From assembly GCF_002760655.1 (NCBI RefSeq), contig NZ_PDOC01000006.1, positions 236,313 through 300,312 on the forward strand: DNA of 64,000 bases, given 5' to 3'. The stretch comes from Massilia eurypsychrophila (GTDB lineage: Bacteria; Pseudomonadota; Gammaproteobacteria; Burkholderiales; Burkholderiaceae_D). The notes under the pieces are model-generated. The model made no database searches. It was not told where the DNA came from and was given only the letters and a program-made list of their open reading frames with translations. Made by a program: the position numbers and the translations under genes. How positions within the stretch are numbered: the stretch's first letter is position 1; each line of letters starts with the position of its first letter. Of the stretch, positions 41,712 through 50,515 are shown in pieces.

Positions 41712-42410
41712 TTACTCGAACACCGCGGCGATCGCCAGTGGCGCTTCCTGCGTGAGCACCTGGCCGCGCGCCGGAGCGTCGCCGAATTTATACAGCACCG
41801 TCCTGAAACCATCGTCGGCGTCGTCGGCAAAGATGGCGCCTTCGACCACCGGCAACACTTGCGCCGACTCGCCATTGCGCACGCGCACTACCGGCGCGGC
41901 GCCCTTGCGGGCAAAGCCGAAGCGCACGCCCGCGCAGCTCACGCTGCGCGCCGATGCATCGGCATAGCGCGCGAACTCGAGCGCCTGGGCGCAGGCGGCG
42001 CGCAGCTCGGCCGCCTCGTACACGCCGTCGGGCCGCACCACCACCGTCACCCGCGGGCGCAGCACGTACTGGCCGATCTGGCGGTTCAGCACCAGCGCGG
42101 CGTTCTCGTCATACGCGGCCTTCAGCAACGGGAACACGGTGCGGCCGGTGGCGTCCAGCGGCAGGTTCAGCTGCGTCGACTTGCCCTGCAGCGACAGGCG
42201 CAAGCCATCCACAGTGACGCCCTTTTCGCGCGGCATGACCTGGAAGTGGCTCTGGATCAGATGCTTGGGCTTGCCGTACTTTTCGAACACCACCATCGCC
42301 CGGTATGCGTCGCGGTAACTTGCCCAGCCGCCGTCCTGCCCCTGGGCAGCGACAACGCCAGCGGCCAGCAGCAGGGCAATCAGAGCAGTGAAATGTCGGA
42401 ACCGGGCCAT
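41712..42410 (-). CDS. Periplasmic protein of unknown function
   Basis: A 232-residue protein with a signal peptide (about 1-22, ending VVAAQG). No recognised domain was found. The mature part mixes beta strands and two Cys (AACAQ, VSCAG) spaced about 20 apart, which could form a disulfide. The ATG at 42410 lies 4 nt after the MipA stop; an ATG at 42431 would overlap it. It is the last gene of a three-gene operon with the lipoprotein and MipA. Its end faces the response regulator 23 nt away. Confidence 0.65.
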   Translation of the reverse strand: MARFRHFTALIALLLAAGVVAAQGQDGGWASYRDAYRAMVVFEKYGKPKHLIQSHFQVMPREKGVTVDGLRLSLQGKSTQLNLPLDATGRTVFPLLKAAYDENAALVLNRQIGQYVLRPRVTVVVRPDGVYEAAELRAACAQALEFARYADASARSVSCAGVRFGFARKGAAPVVRVRNGESAQVLPVVEGAIFADDADDGFRTVLYKFGDAPARGQVLTQEAPLAIAAVFE

Positions 42411-42414
42411 GTGC

Positions 42415-43272
42415 TTAAAACCTGAACGCAAGTGCGGTCGAAACCGTCACGTTGGCGGGCCGCTGTAGCAGCGGGCTGTCCTTGGCGCCGCCGACCAGGC
42501 GCGACGCCTGCAGACCGGAGGTGACGATCCACGATGGCGACATGGCCCAGTTCCAGCGCGCACCGACGTGCACATCCTTGATGCCGCCCGCCGCCTGGTA
42601 GACGGCGTAACCGCTGCGCTGCGCTTCGGCCGGCGCGACGCCGAAAAAGGCGTCGTTATGCGCGCGGTTGGCGACGGTCAGGCCGGCGCTGATGGACACG
42701 GCGTGGTGCAGCGCCGGCTCGGCGGCGATGCGCTGCACGGCGACACTCCAGGTCGCCCCCTTCTTGTCGTTGCCAGAGCCGACCAGCACGTTGTTGGTCA
42801 ACCGAAGGCGCGGGCTCAGGTACAGGTTGAAAAAAGCGCCCGCTTGCAGGCGCGCGCCGATCGGGTCGATGCCTTCGAGTTGCCTCGGCGGCGCGTTGCG
42901 GTAGACCATTGGCGGCTGGGCGACGATGCCGGGGAAGCTTGCGCTGTCGACCCCGCCGATGCCGCTCGCGCTGCCCGACGCGCTGCGGCGCAATTGCAGC
43001 GCCAGCAGCGGCCCGTATTCGACCGACGGCGCGCTGGACAGGTGCATGCCGGCGCTCATGCCGGAGATGAAGATGCCGTTACTCAATTCAAGCTGCAGTA
43101 CTGGCAGCGCGCTGACCCGCCGCTCGCGCGCGCCGTCGTAGCGCGGCGCCGATACGGCGCCGAGCCCGACGTACAGATCGCGGCTGCCGTCGGGCATCCG
43201 GTTCACTGCGGGCGTCTGGGCGGCCGCGCTACCACATGCGGCTGCCAGCGTGATGGCGAGAAGCTTTTTCAT
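42415..43272 (-). CDS. MipA/OmpV family outer-membrane protein
   Basis: A 285-residue protein with a signal peptide (1-18, ending AAA). A 10- to 12-strand beta-barrel pattern follows, with GLGAVSAPRYDGARERRVSALPVL, the MipA/OmpV opening. It ends in Phe (STALAFRF) for BAM recognition. E. coli MipA scaffolds murein synthases; OmpV-type members are porin-like. The start MKKLLAITL at 43272 was chosen over a GTG 10 codons upstream. MipA genes often sit near two-component systems, as here. Confidence 0.86.
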   Translation of the reverse strand: MKKLLAITLAAACGSAAAQTPAVNRMPDGSRDLYVGLGAVSAPRYDGARERRVSALPVLQLELSNGIFISGMSAGMHLSSAPSVEYGPLLALQLRRSASGSASGIGGVDSASFPGIVAQPPMVYRNAPPRQLEGIDPIGARLQAGAFFNLYLSPRLRLTNNVLVGSGNDKKGATWSVAVQRIAAEPALHHAVSISAGLTVANRAHNDAFFGVAPAEAQRSGYAVYQAAGGIKDVHVGARWNWAMSPSWIVTSGLQASRLVGGAKDSPLLQRPANVTVSTALAFRF

Positions 43273-43355
43273 TTTGTCTGGTTCGAGAGTTTGCCTGTGC
43301 ACATTTTACGGTGCGACAGGGCGCGCCCCCAAGTCTGTCTGTTCCTGAGCCGCAA

Positions 43356-43844
43356 TCAGGTGCGCGGCGGCAGATCGATCGGCTCGACCAGGTGGCCGCT
43401 GCCCAGGCCCAGATCGGCCTTGTGGCGATTCGCTTCAATCGTGTTGAACAACGTGCGCGACGTTTCGTCGTTGCAGAAGGCGCGCGGGCCGGCGATCGAA
43501 TCGGCCGCCGAGCACAAAATCTGCTGCGACGTGGCGCCGTACAGGGTGCGGGCGTAGCCGCTGTCGCCGCAGTTGCCCGCGCGGTCCCAGTACACCATGC
43601 GCTTGTCGATCATGAACAGGCGATTGCGCTGCTCGGTGCAAGGGGCGGCCTGCGCCTGGGCGACGAATTCGGCCGTCACCGGCACCGCGCCGTTCGGTTC
43701 GCCGACGGCGACACCCTGCCCGGCCTGCCTTTCGCCAAGCGCGACGTCGCCGCCGCCGGCGCCGCAACTGGTCAGCAATGCCGCGCCGGCGAGCACCGCG
43801 GCGCGAAATATGTAGTGGGTGTACTGGGCGGGTGACATGGACAA
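43356..43844 (-). CDS. Predicted lipoprotein, unknown function
   Basis: A 162-residue protein with a lipoprotein signal (AAVLAGAALLTSCGAGGG; Cys at about residue 27). The mature part has four more Cys (CTEQRN, GNCGD, ILCSA, FCNDE), likely two disulfides, and an acidic/aromatic core. No family is recognised. It begins a minus-strand set with MipA, 83 nt downstream, and the periplasmic protein. An ATG two codons in is an alternative start. Confidence 0.68.
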   Translation of the reverse strand: MSMSPAQYTHYIFRAAVLAGAALLTSCGAGGGDVALGERQAGQGVAVGEPNGAVPVTAEFVAQAQAAPCTEQRNRLFMIDKRMVYWDRAGNCGDSGYARTLYGATSQQILCSAADSIAGPRAFCNDETSRTLFNTIEANRHKADLGLGSGHLVEPIDLPPRT

Positions 43845-43898
43845 AGCTCCTGATCCAGGTCCGGCGCGCGTGCCGCGACCGAACTAGCACTGTCGAAT

Positions 43899-43935
43899 AA
43901 AAAAAGCCCGTTCGATTCTTGCGAACCAGGCGGGC
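43899..43935 (-). terminator. Terminator-like hairpin without an assigned gene
   Basis: On the minus strand GCCCG pairs with CGGGC and the inner GGTTCG with CGAAC, followed by seven or more T. It lies upstream of the lipoprotein gene. No protein gene on the minus strand ends here, so it may close a small RNA or a leader transcript beginning near 44000-44030. Confidence 0.6.
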
Positions 43936-44109
43936 AAACGGAAAAACCTGATGTGGGCACAGCTTACCGGGTGGCGCCCCGCCAATCCCCACTGATTTGT
44001 CCATCATTTGTCATCAATTTGTAAGGCGCTGTCCCCGTTCGGTAGGGGATCTTGAACTTACACCCAACGGCTGAGGTCTAAAACTGACCAGATGACGCGG
44101 GGAGGCAGC

Positions 44110-44763
44110 GTGAAAACGAGCGAGTTTGGGCAGTTCATTGAGCAGGCTGCAAGTCTTCCATTGCGCCAGCGCGAGGCTCTGGCTGCGCAATTGAACTGTG
44201 GTTTGCAACATGAACATGGCCTGCAACGTTACCGCTGCGTTGTCTGCGCCCGCAGTTTTAACGGCCTGACCGGCACCCCGCTGGCCCGGTTGCGGCACCG
44301 GGGGAAATGGCTGCCTTACCTCGAGTGCATGCTGCAGTCGGGCACGGTGCGGCGTGCCGCTACCCTGGTTGGCATTCACAAAAACACTCGCTTTCGCTGG
44401 CGCCATCGCTTCCTCAGTAATACCAAGCACGACCGTGCGGTGCCATTGGGCGGGATTACGGAGGCTGACGAAACCTACTTGCTGGAGTCGCAAAAAGGTT
44501 CGCGCCACCTGGACCGCGCGCCGCGCCGGCGCGGGGGCAGGGCCAGCCGGCGCGGCTTGTCGCATGAGTACGACTGCATCCTGGTCGCGCGCGACCGCAC
44601 GGGCAGGACCGTCGATTTCGTCACCGGACGGGCGCCGTTGAACTATCCCCGACTCAACGGTGACATAGCCATTTGTAATGCCCTGAGGCGCTCTCGGCTC
44701 TTATACAATGCTGCCAGGGAGAAAACTATGCTGTGCACCACAAGGCTGGCGGGGACGCCGTGA
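44110..44763 (+). pseudogene. Decayed IS1595-family transposase
   Basis: From the GTG at 44110 (ribosome site GGGGAGG) the frame reads KTSEFGQFIEQAASLPLRQRE, then jumps to GLQRYRCVVCARSFNGLTGT. The CPxC half of the zinc ribbon and about 40 residues are lost. The next part (FRWRHRFL, EADETYLLESQKG, CILVARDRTGRTVDFVTGR) is typical IS1595 and holds the first catalytic Asp region. Similarity ends near 44640, so about the last third is missing. The frame runs on through unrelated sequence to a TGA that overlaps the kinase GTG. It cannot be active. Confidence 0.85.
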
Positions 44764-46067
44764 ATCGCCTGTTTTTCCGATTTTTCGTGCTGGTGATGTT
44801 GTCGATCACGGTGGCGACCTTTGTCGTCTATTTCGCCATGAGCCGGCTGTTCGGCGACCCGCTGGACGACATCGCGCGGCGCCAGGCGGCGGCGCAGATC
44901 TTCCTGCTCGAACAATACGTCGACCAGGCACCGGCCGACGAATGGCTGGTGCGGCTGAACAAGGTGCGCGAAGTGACGCGCGTCAACATCGAACTGATGC
45001 CGCTGGCCGGCGCGCGGGCGCAGCTGCCGGCGCGGCGCCAGGCGGCGCTCGAACGCGGCGACGTCGTGCTCGACCCCGCCGGCAAGGCGTTCTTCCGGCG
45101 CGTCGACCTCAAGGGCGACCGCTACATCGGCAGCGCCGACGAGGTCATCCACGCGCGCGACTTGCCGATCGACATAGGCCTGGCGCTGCAGATGGAGGCG
45201 CTGCGCTACGTCATCGTCGCGCTGGCGCTGCTGATTCCGATCGCGCTGTGGTCGCGCAAGCACTGGCAGGGCCTGCAGGCGCTGTCGAGCGTGGCCGACG
45301 AGCTCGGCGCCGGCAAGCTGTCGGCGCGCGCCAGCTTCGGCCCGCGCACCAGCATCTATCCGCTGGCCGAGCGCATCAATCACATGGGCGAGCGGATCGA
45401 GTCGCTGGTGGCGTCGCAAGAGAACTTGCTCCATTCGGTGTCGCACGAGCTGCGCACGCCGATTGCGCGGCTCGAATTTGCGCTGGAGCTGTTGCGCTCG
45501 AAGGCGCCCGATGGCGTGCTGACGCCCCGCATCGAGGCGATGGAGGCCGACCTGGCCGAACTGAACGCGCTGGTCGGCGAGCTGCTCGGCATGGCGCGGA
45601 TCGGCGGCGCGCGCTCCGTGCCGGCGGCGCCGTTCGCGCTTGCGCCGGCACTGCGCGAGTGCGCGCTGCTGCTCGACTATCCGGTCGAGCTCGAAATCGA
45701 CGATGCGATCGGCAGCGTCAATGGCAACCGCCGGCTGCTGCTGCGCGCGGTCGGCAACGTGCTGCGCAACGCGCAGAAATACGCCCGCGCGCGCATCGTG
45801 CTGTCGGCGCGGCGGGTCGGGACGGCGGCGCTGGAAGTGGTGGTCGAGGATGATGGCGCCGGCATCCCGGAAGCGGAGCGCGAACGCATCTTCGAGCCGT
45901 TCTACCGGCTTGACCGCAGCCGCGACCGCAGCACCGGCGGCTTCGGCCTGGGCCTGTCGATCGCGCGCAAGGCAATCGAGCAGCATGGCGGCACGATCCG
46001 CGCGGAACGCTCGATGCTGGGCGGCGCCCGCTTCGTGCTGCGCCTGCCGGTCAACGGGCGCGAATAG
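44760..46067 (+). CDS. RstB-like sensor histidine kinase
   Basis: A 435-residue inner-membrane kinase: helix 1 (about 5-27), a short periplasmic part (28-140), helix 2 (about 145-165), HAMP, HisKA (HSVSHELRTPIARLEFALE) and HATPase (NVLRNAQKYA, DDGAGIPEAERERIFEPF, GFGLGLSIARKAI). It matches RstB in layout. GTG at 44760 overlaps the stop of the transposase-remnant frame as GTGA; an in-frame GTG at 44733 also exists. An 11-codon frame (ATG 44728, AGGGAG upstream) also ends at that TGA and may couple translation. Confidence 0.9.
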   Translation: MNRLFFRFFVLVMLSITVATFVVYFAMSRLFGDPLDDIARRQAAAQIFLLEQYVDQAPADEWLVRLNKVREVTRVNIELMPLAGARAQLPARRQAALERGDVVLDPAGKAFFRRVDLKGDRYIGSADEVIHARDLPIDIGLALQMEALRYVIVALALLIPIALWSRKHWQGLQALSSVADELGAGKLSARASFGPRTSIYPLAERINHMGERIESLVASQENLLHSVSHELRTPIARLEFALELLRSKAPDGVLTPRIEAMEADLAELNALVGELLGMARIGGARSVPAAPFALAPALRECALLLDYPVELEIDDAIGSVNGNRRLLLRAVGNVLRNAQKYARARIVLSARRVGTAALEVVVEDDGAGIPEAERERIFEPFYRLDRSRDRSTGGFGLGLSIARKAIEQHGGTIRAERSMLGGARFVLRLPVNGRE

Positions 46068-46127
46068 TTGACGAGCTTTCGCAAACAATCAGCGCTGGCC
46101 CTGCCCCATCGCAGCGCCGCATACAAA

Positions 46128-46147
46128 AACTCCGCCGCAGCGGAGTT
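46128..46147. terminator. Hairpin between convergent kinase and membrane-protein genes
   Basis: AACTCCGC and GCGGAGTT form an 8-bp stem with loop CGCA. On the minus strand it is followed by five T, on the plus strand by GTTT. It probably acts in both directions. Confidence 0.6.
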
Positions 46148-46149
46148 GT

Positions 46150-46473
46150 TTACTTCTTGGTCGGCGTCGACCGCGTCACATGCGTCATCGCGTAGCCCAG
46201 GTGCTCCCACCAATGGTCGCGCGAACGCACCGTGACCAGGCACTTCTCATCGAGCTCGCCCTTGAACAGCGGGTCGGCGCACTTGTTCGTCATTAGCGCA
46301 TACCGCTGGTTCTCCGCGTTGATCAGCGCAATGCACAGCCATAAGACGAGGCCGGCGAGCACGACGGCCAGCGTCCACGCCACCTGGTTGATGTGGCTGG
46401 TCTCAAACAACTCCTCGTCGACCGGCTTGGAGCCGTCGTAGATCTTCAGGAGCTTTTGTTCGACATCGCTCAT
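46150..46473 (-). CDS. Small single-helix membrane protein, unknown function
   Basis: A 107-residue protein with a cytoplasmic start (MSDVEQKLLKIYDG), one membrane helix (about 33-52, LAVVLAGLVLWLCIALI), and a short periplasmic tail with two Cys (NKCADP, EKCLV) that may pair. No family is recognised. Its ATG overlaps the dsbA stop by 4 nt, so it is co-translated with DsbA and could be a substrate or helper. That is inference. Confidence 0.65.
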   Translation of the reverse strand: MSDVEQKLLKIYDGSKPVDEELFETSHINQVAWTLAVVLAGLVLWLCIALINAENQRYALMTNKCADPLFKGELDEKCLVTVRSRDHWWEHLGYAMTHVTRSTPTKK

Positions 46474-47132
46474 TTTGTCTTTGCTACCTTCGCTACCATT
46501 GCATCGAGCACCTGTACCGTCGCCTTCGACAGCGCCATGCCGTTCATGCCCGGGTTCGCCGATTCGACCACCGACGGCGACGTCATGTAGCGGCCGTCTA
46601 CGACCAGCGTCGGCACCGATTGCACCTTGTACGCGTCAAGGGTCTGCGGCAGGCGCTTGAGCTTGGTCATGACGCCGAACGAGTTCCAGGCATCCATCAA
46701 TTTCGCCTTGTCCATGCCATTCTTGACAGCCCAGTCGATCACGACGTCGTCCTTGTTCATGCGAACGCGATCGATGTGGATCGCCTTGAATACCTTCGGA
46801 TGCATTTCGTCGAGCTTGCCCATCGCTTCGAGCGTCAGGTACAGATGCGCTTCAGGGTCGTTGACGCCCGAATACGGCATGTGCACGCGCTTGAAGTTGA
46901 TCTTGTCACCCTGCTTTTTGACCCATTCCGCAATGGTAGGTTCCAGCGCATTGCAAGCCGGGCAGTGATACATGAAAAATTCGATCACCTCGACTTTTTT
47001 GCCGACAACCTGGGTCGGCTGTGGCGAGGCCAGCTGGACGTATTCGGCGCCCAGTTTCGGATCGGCAGGCGAGGCGAAGGCGGTGGCGGCAACGAGGCCG
47101 AGTGCAGCAACGGCAAGGCGAAGGGAACGCAT
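46470..47132 (-). CDS. dsbA: Periplasmic thiol:disulfide interchange protein DsbA
   Basis: A 220-residue oxidoreductase with a signal peptide (1-20, ending AFA). It introduces disulfides into exported proteins. The active site is CPAC in FMYHCPACNALEP (E. coli has CPHC), and the cis-Pro loop is QSVPTLVVDG. The helical insert is of normal length. The changed dipeptide should lower the oxidising power relative to CPHC; that is inferred from known DsbA/thioredoxin chemistry. It is followed in operon by the small membrane protein. Confidence 0.92.
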   Translation of the reverse strand: MRSLRLAVAALGLVAATAFASPADPKLGAEYVQLASPQPTQVVGKKVEVIEFFMYHCPACNALEPTIAEWVKKQGDKINFKRVHMPYSGVNDPEAHLYLTLEAMGKLDEMHPKVFKAIHIDRVRMNKDDVVIDWAVKNGMDKAKLMDAWNSFGVMTKLKRLPQTLDAYKVQSVPTLVVDGRYMTSPSVVESANPGMNGMALSKATVQVLDAMVAKVAKTK

Positions 47133-47242
47133 GGTGATCCTTATTAAGTTTGTTAGGCGAACGCCGCGAGATTACCACTTTTTCGGCGAACGCTCGCGCT
47201 GGCGGAGCGATTATTGCAAATGCTTACGTGTTTAACGCTAGC

Positions 47243-48127
47243 TTACTTGCGCCGTTGACGCGCCAGGTCAATCTTTTCGCATAACTGGGCCACGCCCTGG
47301 GCGACGCGCGGGCCGGGCCGGGTCAGCAATTCGCCTTCGATGCGAAACAGGTTGCCGCGCTCGACGGCGAGCATGCTGCGGTACGGCTTCCAGATGCCGA
47401 TGCCGGCCTCGCCCGGATCGTACTGCTCGCTGCCGAAGATGGCCTCCGGATTTTCCTGCAGCACCGCCTCGACGCTGACCGACGGCGCCACCACTTTCAG
47501 GCCGGCAAAGACGTTGGTGCCGCCGCACAGGGCAATTGCATCGGAGACGATGTGCTTGCCGCTCAGGGTGTACACCGGCTTGTCCCAGATCTGGTAGAAC
47601 ACCCGCACCGGCGCGCGCTTGCCGTAGCGCGCGCCGAGCACGGCGACGTCGGCGCGAAAGCGCGCCGCCGCCACCGCCGCCAGCTTCTCGGTGCCAAGCA
47701 GGCGGCCCAGGCGCGTCAGGCTGTCGGCGACCTGGTCGATGCGAGTCGGCTCGCTCTGGAACACCGGAATGCCGAGCTTGCCGAGTTGCTCGAGCTGGCG
47801 CCCGGTGTTGCCACTTTGCCAGACGATCAGCAAGTCCGGTTTCAGGGCAATCACCCGCTCCATGTCGATCTGGGCGTTGCTGCCCACCAGCGGGATCTTT
47901 TTCGCCGCTTCCGGATAGTCGCTGAAGTTGATGGCGCCGACGATGCGCTCGCCGCCGCCGGCGGCAAACAGCAGCTCGGTGATGTGCGGCGCCATCGAAA
48001 TGATGCGCTGCGCCGGCGCCGCCAGCGTGACGCGCACGCCGGCGTCGTCGACGACAGTGATGTCGGCGAAGCTGGCGCCGGCAGGCAGCGCCAGGCAAAG
48101 TGCGGCAATGAAGCGTTTAAAAATCAT
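47243..48127 (-). CDS. btuF: Cobalamin-binding periplasmic protein, BtuF-like
   Basis: A 294-residue substrate-binding protein of the helical-backbone metal-chelate class. The signal peptide (1-21) ends with FADITVVDDAG. Conserved segments are RIISMAPHITELLFAAGGGERIVG, DYPEAAKKIPLVG, LKPDLLIVWQSGN and GGTNVFAG. It should hand vitamin B12 to an ABC importer, whose genes are not next to it. The start ATG at 48127 overlaps the btuB end by 11 nt, so it shares the riboswitch control of that operon. Confidence 0.88.
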   Translation of the reverse strand: MIFKRFIAALCLALPAGASFADITVVDDAGVRVTLAAPAQRIISMAPHITELLFAAGGGERIVGAINFSDYPEAAKKIPLVGSNAQIDMERVIALKPDLLIVWQSGNTGRQLEQLGKLGIPVFQSEPTRIDQVADSLTRLGRLLGTEKLAAVAAARFRADVAVLGARYGKRAPVRVFYQIWDKPVYTLSGKHIVSDAIALCGGTNVFAGLKVVAPSVSVEAVLQENPEAIFGSEQYDPGEAGIGIWKPYRSMLAVERGNLFRIEGELLTRPGPRVAQGVAQLCEKIDLARQRRK

Positions 48128-50084
48128 AGCGTGCCGAAAGCTTGATCTGGCGGCCATCGCCCGGATAGATCCCGGAGCGGCAGCCGAACGCGTTGCTGTA
48201 ATACTGCTTGTCGGCCAGGTTCTGACCGGACACGGCGAATTCCCATGGACCAATAGTACGCGCATAGCGCGCATCGATGGTGGTATGTGCGGGAATGCGG
48301 GCGCCGCAGGCGTTGGTGAAGTCGCTGCCGTACCGTTGGCTGTCGACCCACTGGATGCCGACGTCGGCGCTGTGGCCGCCGGCCGGCGCCCACGTCAGGC
48401 GGGTCGACAGCGTGTTTTTCGGCACCAGCACCATCTCGCGGCCGGCGTTCGGGCCGGCGGTAAAGCTGGCCTTGACGTGCTGCAGGTGGCCGCTGATGCG
48501 CCAGCCGGCGGCCAGGCGAGCATCGCCATCGATCTCGAATCCGCGGCGCTCGGTCGGATCGAGGTTGGCGTTGGTGCCGAAGCCGATCGTCGGGTCGAAG
48601 AAGATCTCGTTGTCGAGGCGGTGGCGGAAGGCGCGCACGCTCATCTGGCTGCGCACGCCGCCGAAGGTGACGCCCAGTTCCAGGTCCTTCGAGGTCTGCG
48701 CCTTGAGCACGCCCGTCGAGGCGCGGTAGCTGTTCTCGTCGGCGTTGGCCATGCGGTAGCTCTGGCCGGCCTTGGCGTGCAGCTTGACGCCCGGCTGCAG
48801 GTCGTAGCTGCCTTGCGCTTCCCAGGCGTTCTGCGACTGCGAGCTGCTCTCGTCCACCGGCGGGAAGCCGAGCGGATCGGCGTAATCCTTGTCAAATACC
48901 TCGTGGCGCGCGCCGAGCGAGAAGCGGCCGTTGTGGGCGGCGCTCCAGCGGATTTCGTCGCGCAGGTAGATCGCCTTCGACGACTGGCTGGCGTCGGCCT
49001 TCGAGAAATCGGAGGCGGTGACGCGGTTCCAGCGAATCAGGTCGATCCCGCCGATCAGTTCATTGAGCATGCCGCTGTACTGCGACAGGTGGCGAACGCG
49101 CGGCGAAAACTGGGTCTGCTCGCTGTCGTAGGCGAGCCTTGAATCAAAGGCGGCGTAATAGGCCTTGACGGTTTTCTGGCGGTGCGACAGTTCGGCGGCC
49201 AGTTCGACGCCGCCGATGCGCTGGTCGATGTAGGCGCTGACGCGGTCGGTGTCGAGCGAGCCGTAGTCGCCTGGCGTGAGGCTCTGCCGCGGATTGGCTT
49301 CGAACTGCGCCTGGGTCAGCGAACCTGGCAGGCGCGATTTGGCGCGCGCGCTGTCGACCCGCACGCCGGCTTTGCCGGTGCCGAGGTTCCACTGGGCGCC
49401 GGCCGAAATGGCGCTCTGGCGGAAGTCGTTGTTGGCGCGGTAGTTGTCGGTGCCCTGGTTGCCGATGGCGGCGTCGAAGGCGCCGCCGTTCCAGGTGCGC
49501 GCGACCGAGGCGCGCACATCGTGCTGGCTGAACTGGCCCGCTTCGGCGCGCACCGAGCCGCGCGTGCCTGGCGTGCCGGCGCGGCGGGTGATGATGTTGA
49601 TGACGCCGCCGGTGGCGCCTTCGCCGTACAGCACGCTGCTGCCGCCGCGGATGATCTCGATGCGTTCGATCGTCTCGATCGGAATGGTCGACAGCACCGG
49701 GCCGCTCAATTCGTTGTCGCTCATGCGCACGCCGTCGAGCATGACGACCATGTTCTGGCTGCCGTTCGAGCCGAAGCCGCGCAGGTCGAGCGAAAAGTCG
49801 GGGCTCGAGTCGAGGCTCTGGCGACCGTAGACGCCGCCGATCTTGCGGATCGCCTGGTTGACGTCGGCCACGCCGGCGCGGCGGATGTCGTCTGCGCTGA
49901 TGACGGTGGCGCCGATCGGCGCCAGTTCAGGCGCGCTGGCAAAGCGCGCGCCGGTGACGAGCACCTGGGGCATGCCGACATCCTGGGCCTGGACGGATGG
50001 GGTGACGGAGAACGCCAGCGAAATAGCGGAGACGAGGGCGAGCGGATGCAAAGCGGTTACGCTGCGCGGTGCGGAGAAAGTCAT
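48117..50084 (-). CDS. btuB: TonB-dependent vitamin B12 receptor, BtuB-like
   Basis: A 655-residue outer-membrane receptor. The signal peptide (about 1-33) ends VQAQDV. A TonB-box-like stretch (PQVLVTGARF) comes next, then the plug (VNQAIRKIGGVYG, DLRGFGSNGSQNMVVMLDGVR, IERIEIIRGGSSVLYGEGATGG), then a 22-strand barrel ending KLSARYDF. The ATG at 50084 was chosen. The frame extends to 50174, but through the leader next to the riboswitch. The cobalamin riboswitch upstream and btuF downstream identify the ligand. Confidence 0.9.
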   Translation of the reverse strand: MTFSAPRSVTALHPLALVSAISLAFSVTPSVQAQDVGMPQVLVTGARFASAPELAPIGATVISADDIRRAGVADVNQAIRKIGGVYGRQSLDSSPDFSLDLRGFGSNGSQNMVVMLDGVRMSDNELSGPVLSTIPIETIERIEIIRGGSSVLYGEGATGGVINIITRRAGTPGTRGSVRAEAGQFSQHDVRASVARTWNGGAFDAAIGNQGTDNYRANNDFRQSAISAGAQWNLGTGKAGVRVDSARAKSRLPGSLTQAQFEANPRQSLTPGDYGSLDTDRVSAYIDQRIGGVELAAELSHRQKTVKAYYAAFDSRLAYDSEQTQFSPRVRHLSQYSGMLNELIGGIDLIRWNRVTASDFSKADASQSSKAIYLRDEIRWSAAHNGRFSLGARHEVFDKDYADPLGFPPVDESSSQSQNAWEAQGSYDLQPGVKLHAKAGQSYRMANADENSYRASTGVLKAQTSKDLELGVTFGGVRSQMSVRAFRHRLDNEIFFDPTIGFGTNANLDPTERRGFEIDGDARLAAGWRISGHLQHVKASFTAGPNAGREMVLVPKNTLSTRLTWAPAGGHSADVGIQWVDSQRYGSDFTNACGARIPAHTTIDARYARTIGPWEFAVSGQNLADKQYYSNAFGCRSGIYPGDGRQIKLSARYDF

Positions 50085-50172
50085 GGTGTCGGTTTTCGGA
50101 AAAAAGTCTCCAGCCGTGCGTCCCCGCAAGCCGGATTCAACGGAAGACGCCCGCGGCTGCGCCGGCGCTCCC

Positions 50173-50362
50173 ACCTGTCCTGGCCGGTATCCGGGCTCGC
50201 AAGTCAGACCGTCTCACCTTCCGATGCCATTGGCACCGTGGTGTTCGAGACAGCCAGTCGCCAGGGGCGACGCTTGTTTACCGTTGCGGGGGCAGCACAC
50301 CTTGGGCCGCTGCGCCGTCAAAGCCGGCGCGGCAGCGTGGCGTTTCCCGTTTAACTGCAGGC
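50173..50362 (-). promoter_or_regulatory. Cobalamin riboswitch
   Basis: On the minus strand the B12 box GCTGCCCCCGCAACGGTAA is at 50278-50296. The 3' hallmark AGCCCGGATACCGGCCA lies around 50184-50200, and a GGTG follows CGGCCCAA near 50298. The leader starts near GGGAAACGCC at about 50345. This is the family that binds adenosylcobalamin and shuts down uptake genes when B12 is plentiful. Expression of btuB-btuF should fall with B12. Ends are approximate. Confidence 0.92.
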
Positions 50363-50515
50363 GAGATCACGCCTGCGGGCACCAAAACGGGGTCATTATA
50401 AACGTAACAAGGGTCACCCAGCGAAATTGCCGTTGTTGCATTGCCGTTCGCGGCCGTGCAAAGATTAGTCCTAACTAGTACAATCTAAGCTTACCCCTTT
50501 TCCAAGGAGTCTGTC

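Noticed and set aside
43899..43935. T-arm of a tRNA on the minus strand (GGTTCG and CGAAC)
   Set aside because: No acceptor, D or anticodon arm; a T-run follows directly, so it is a terminator-like hairpin.
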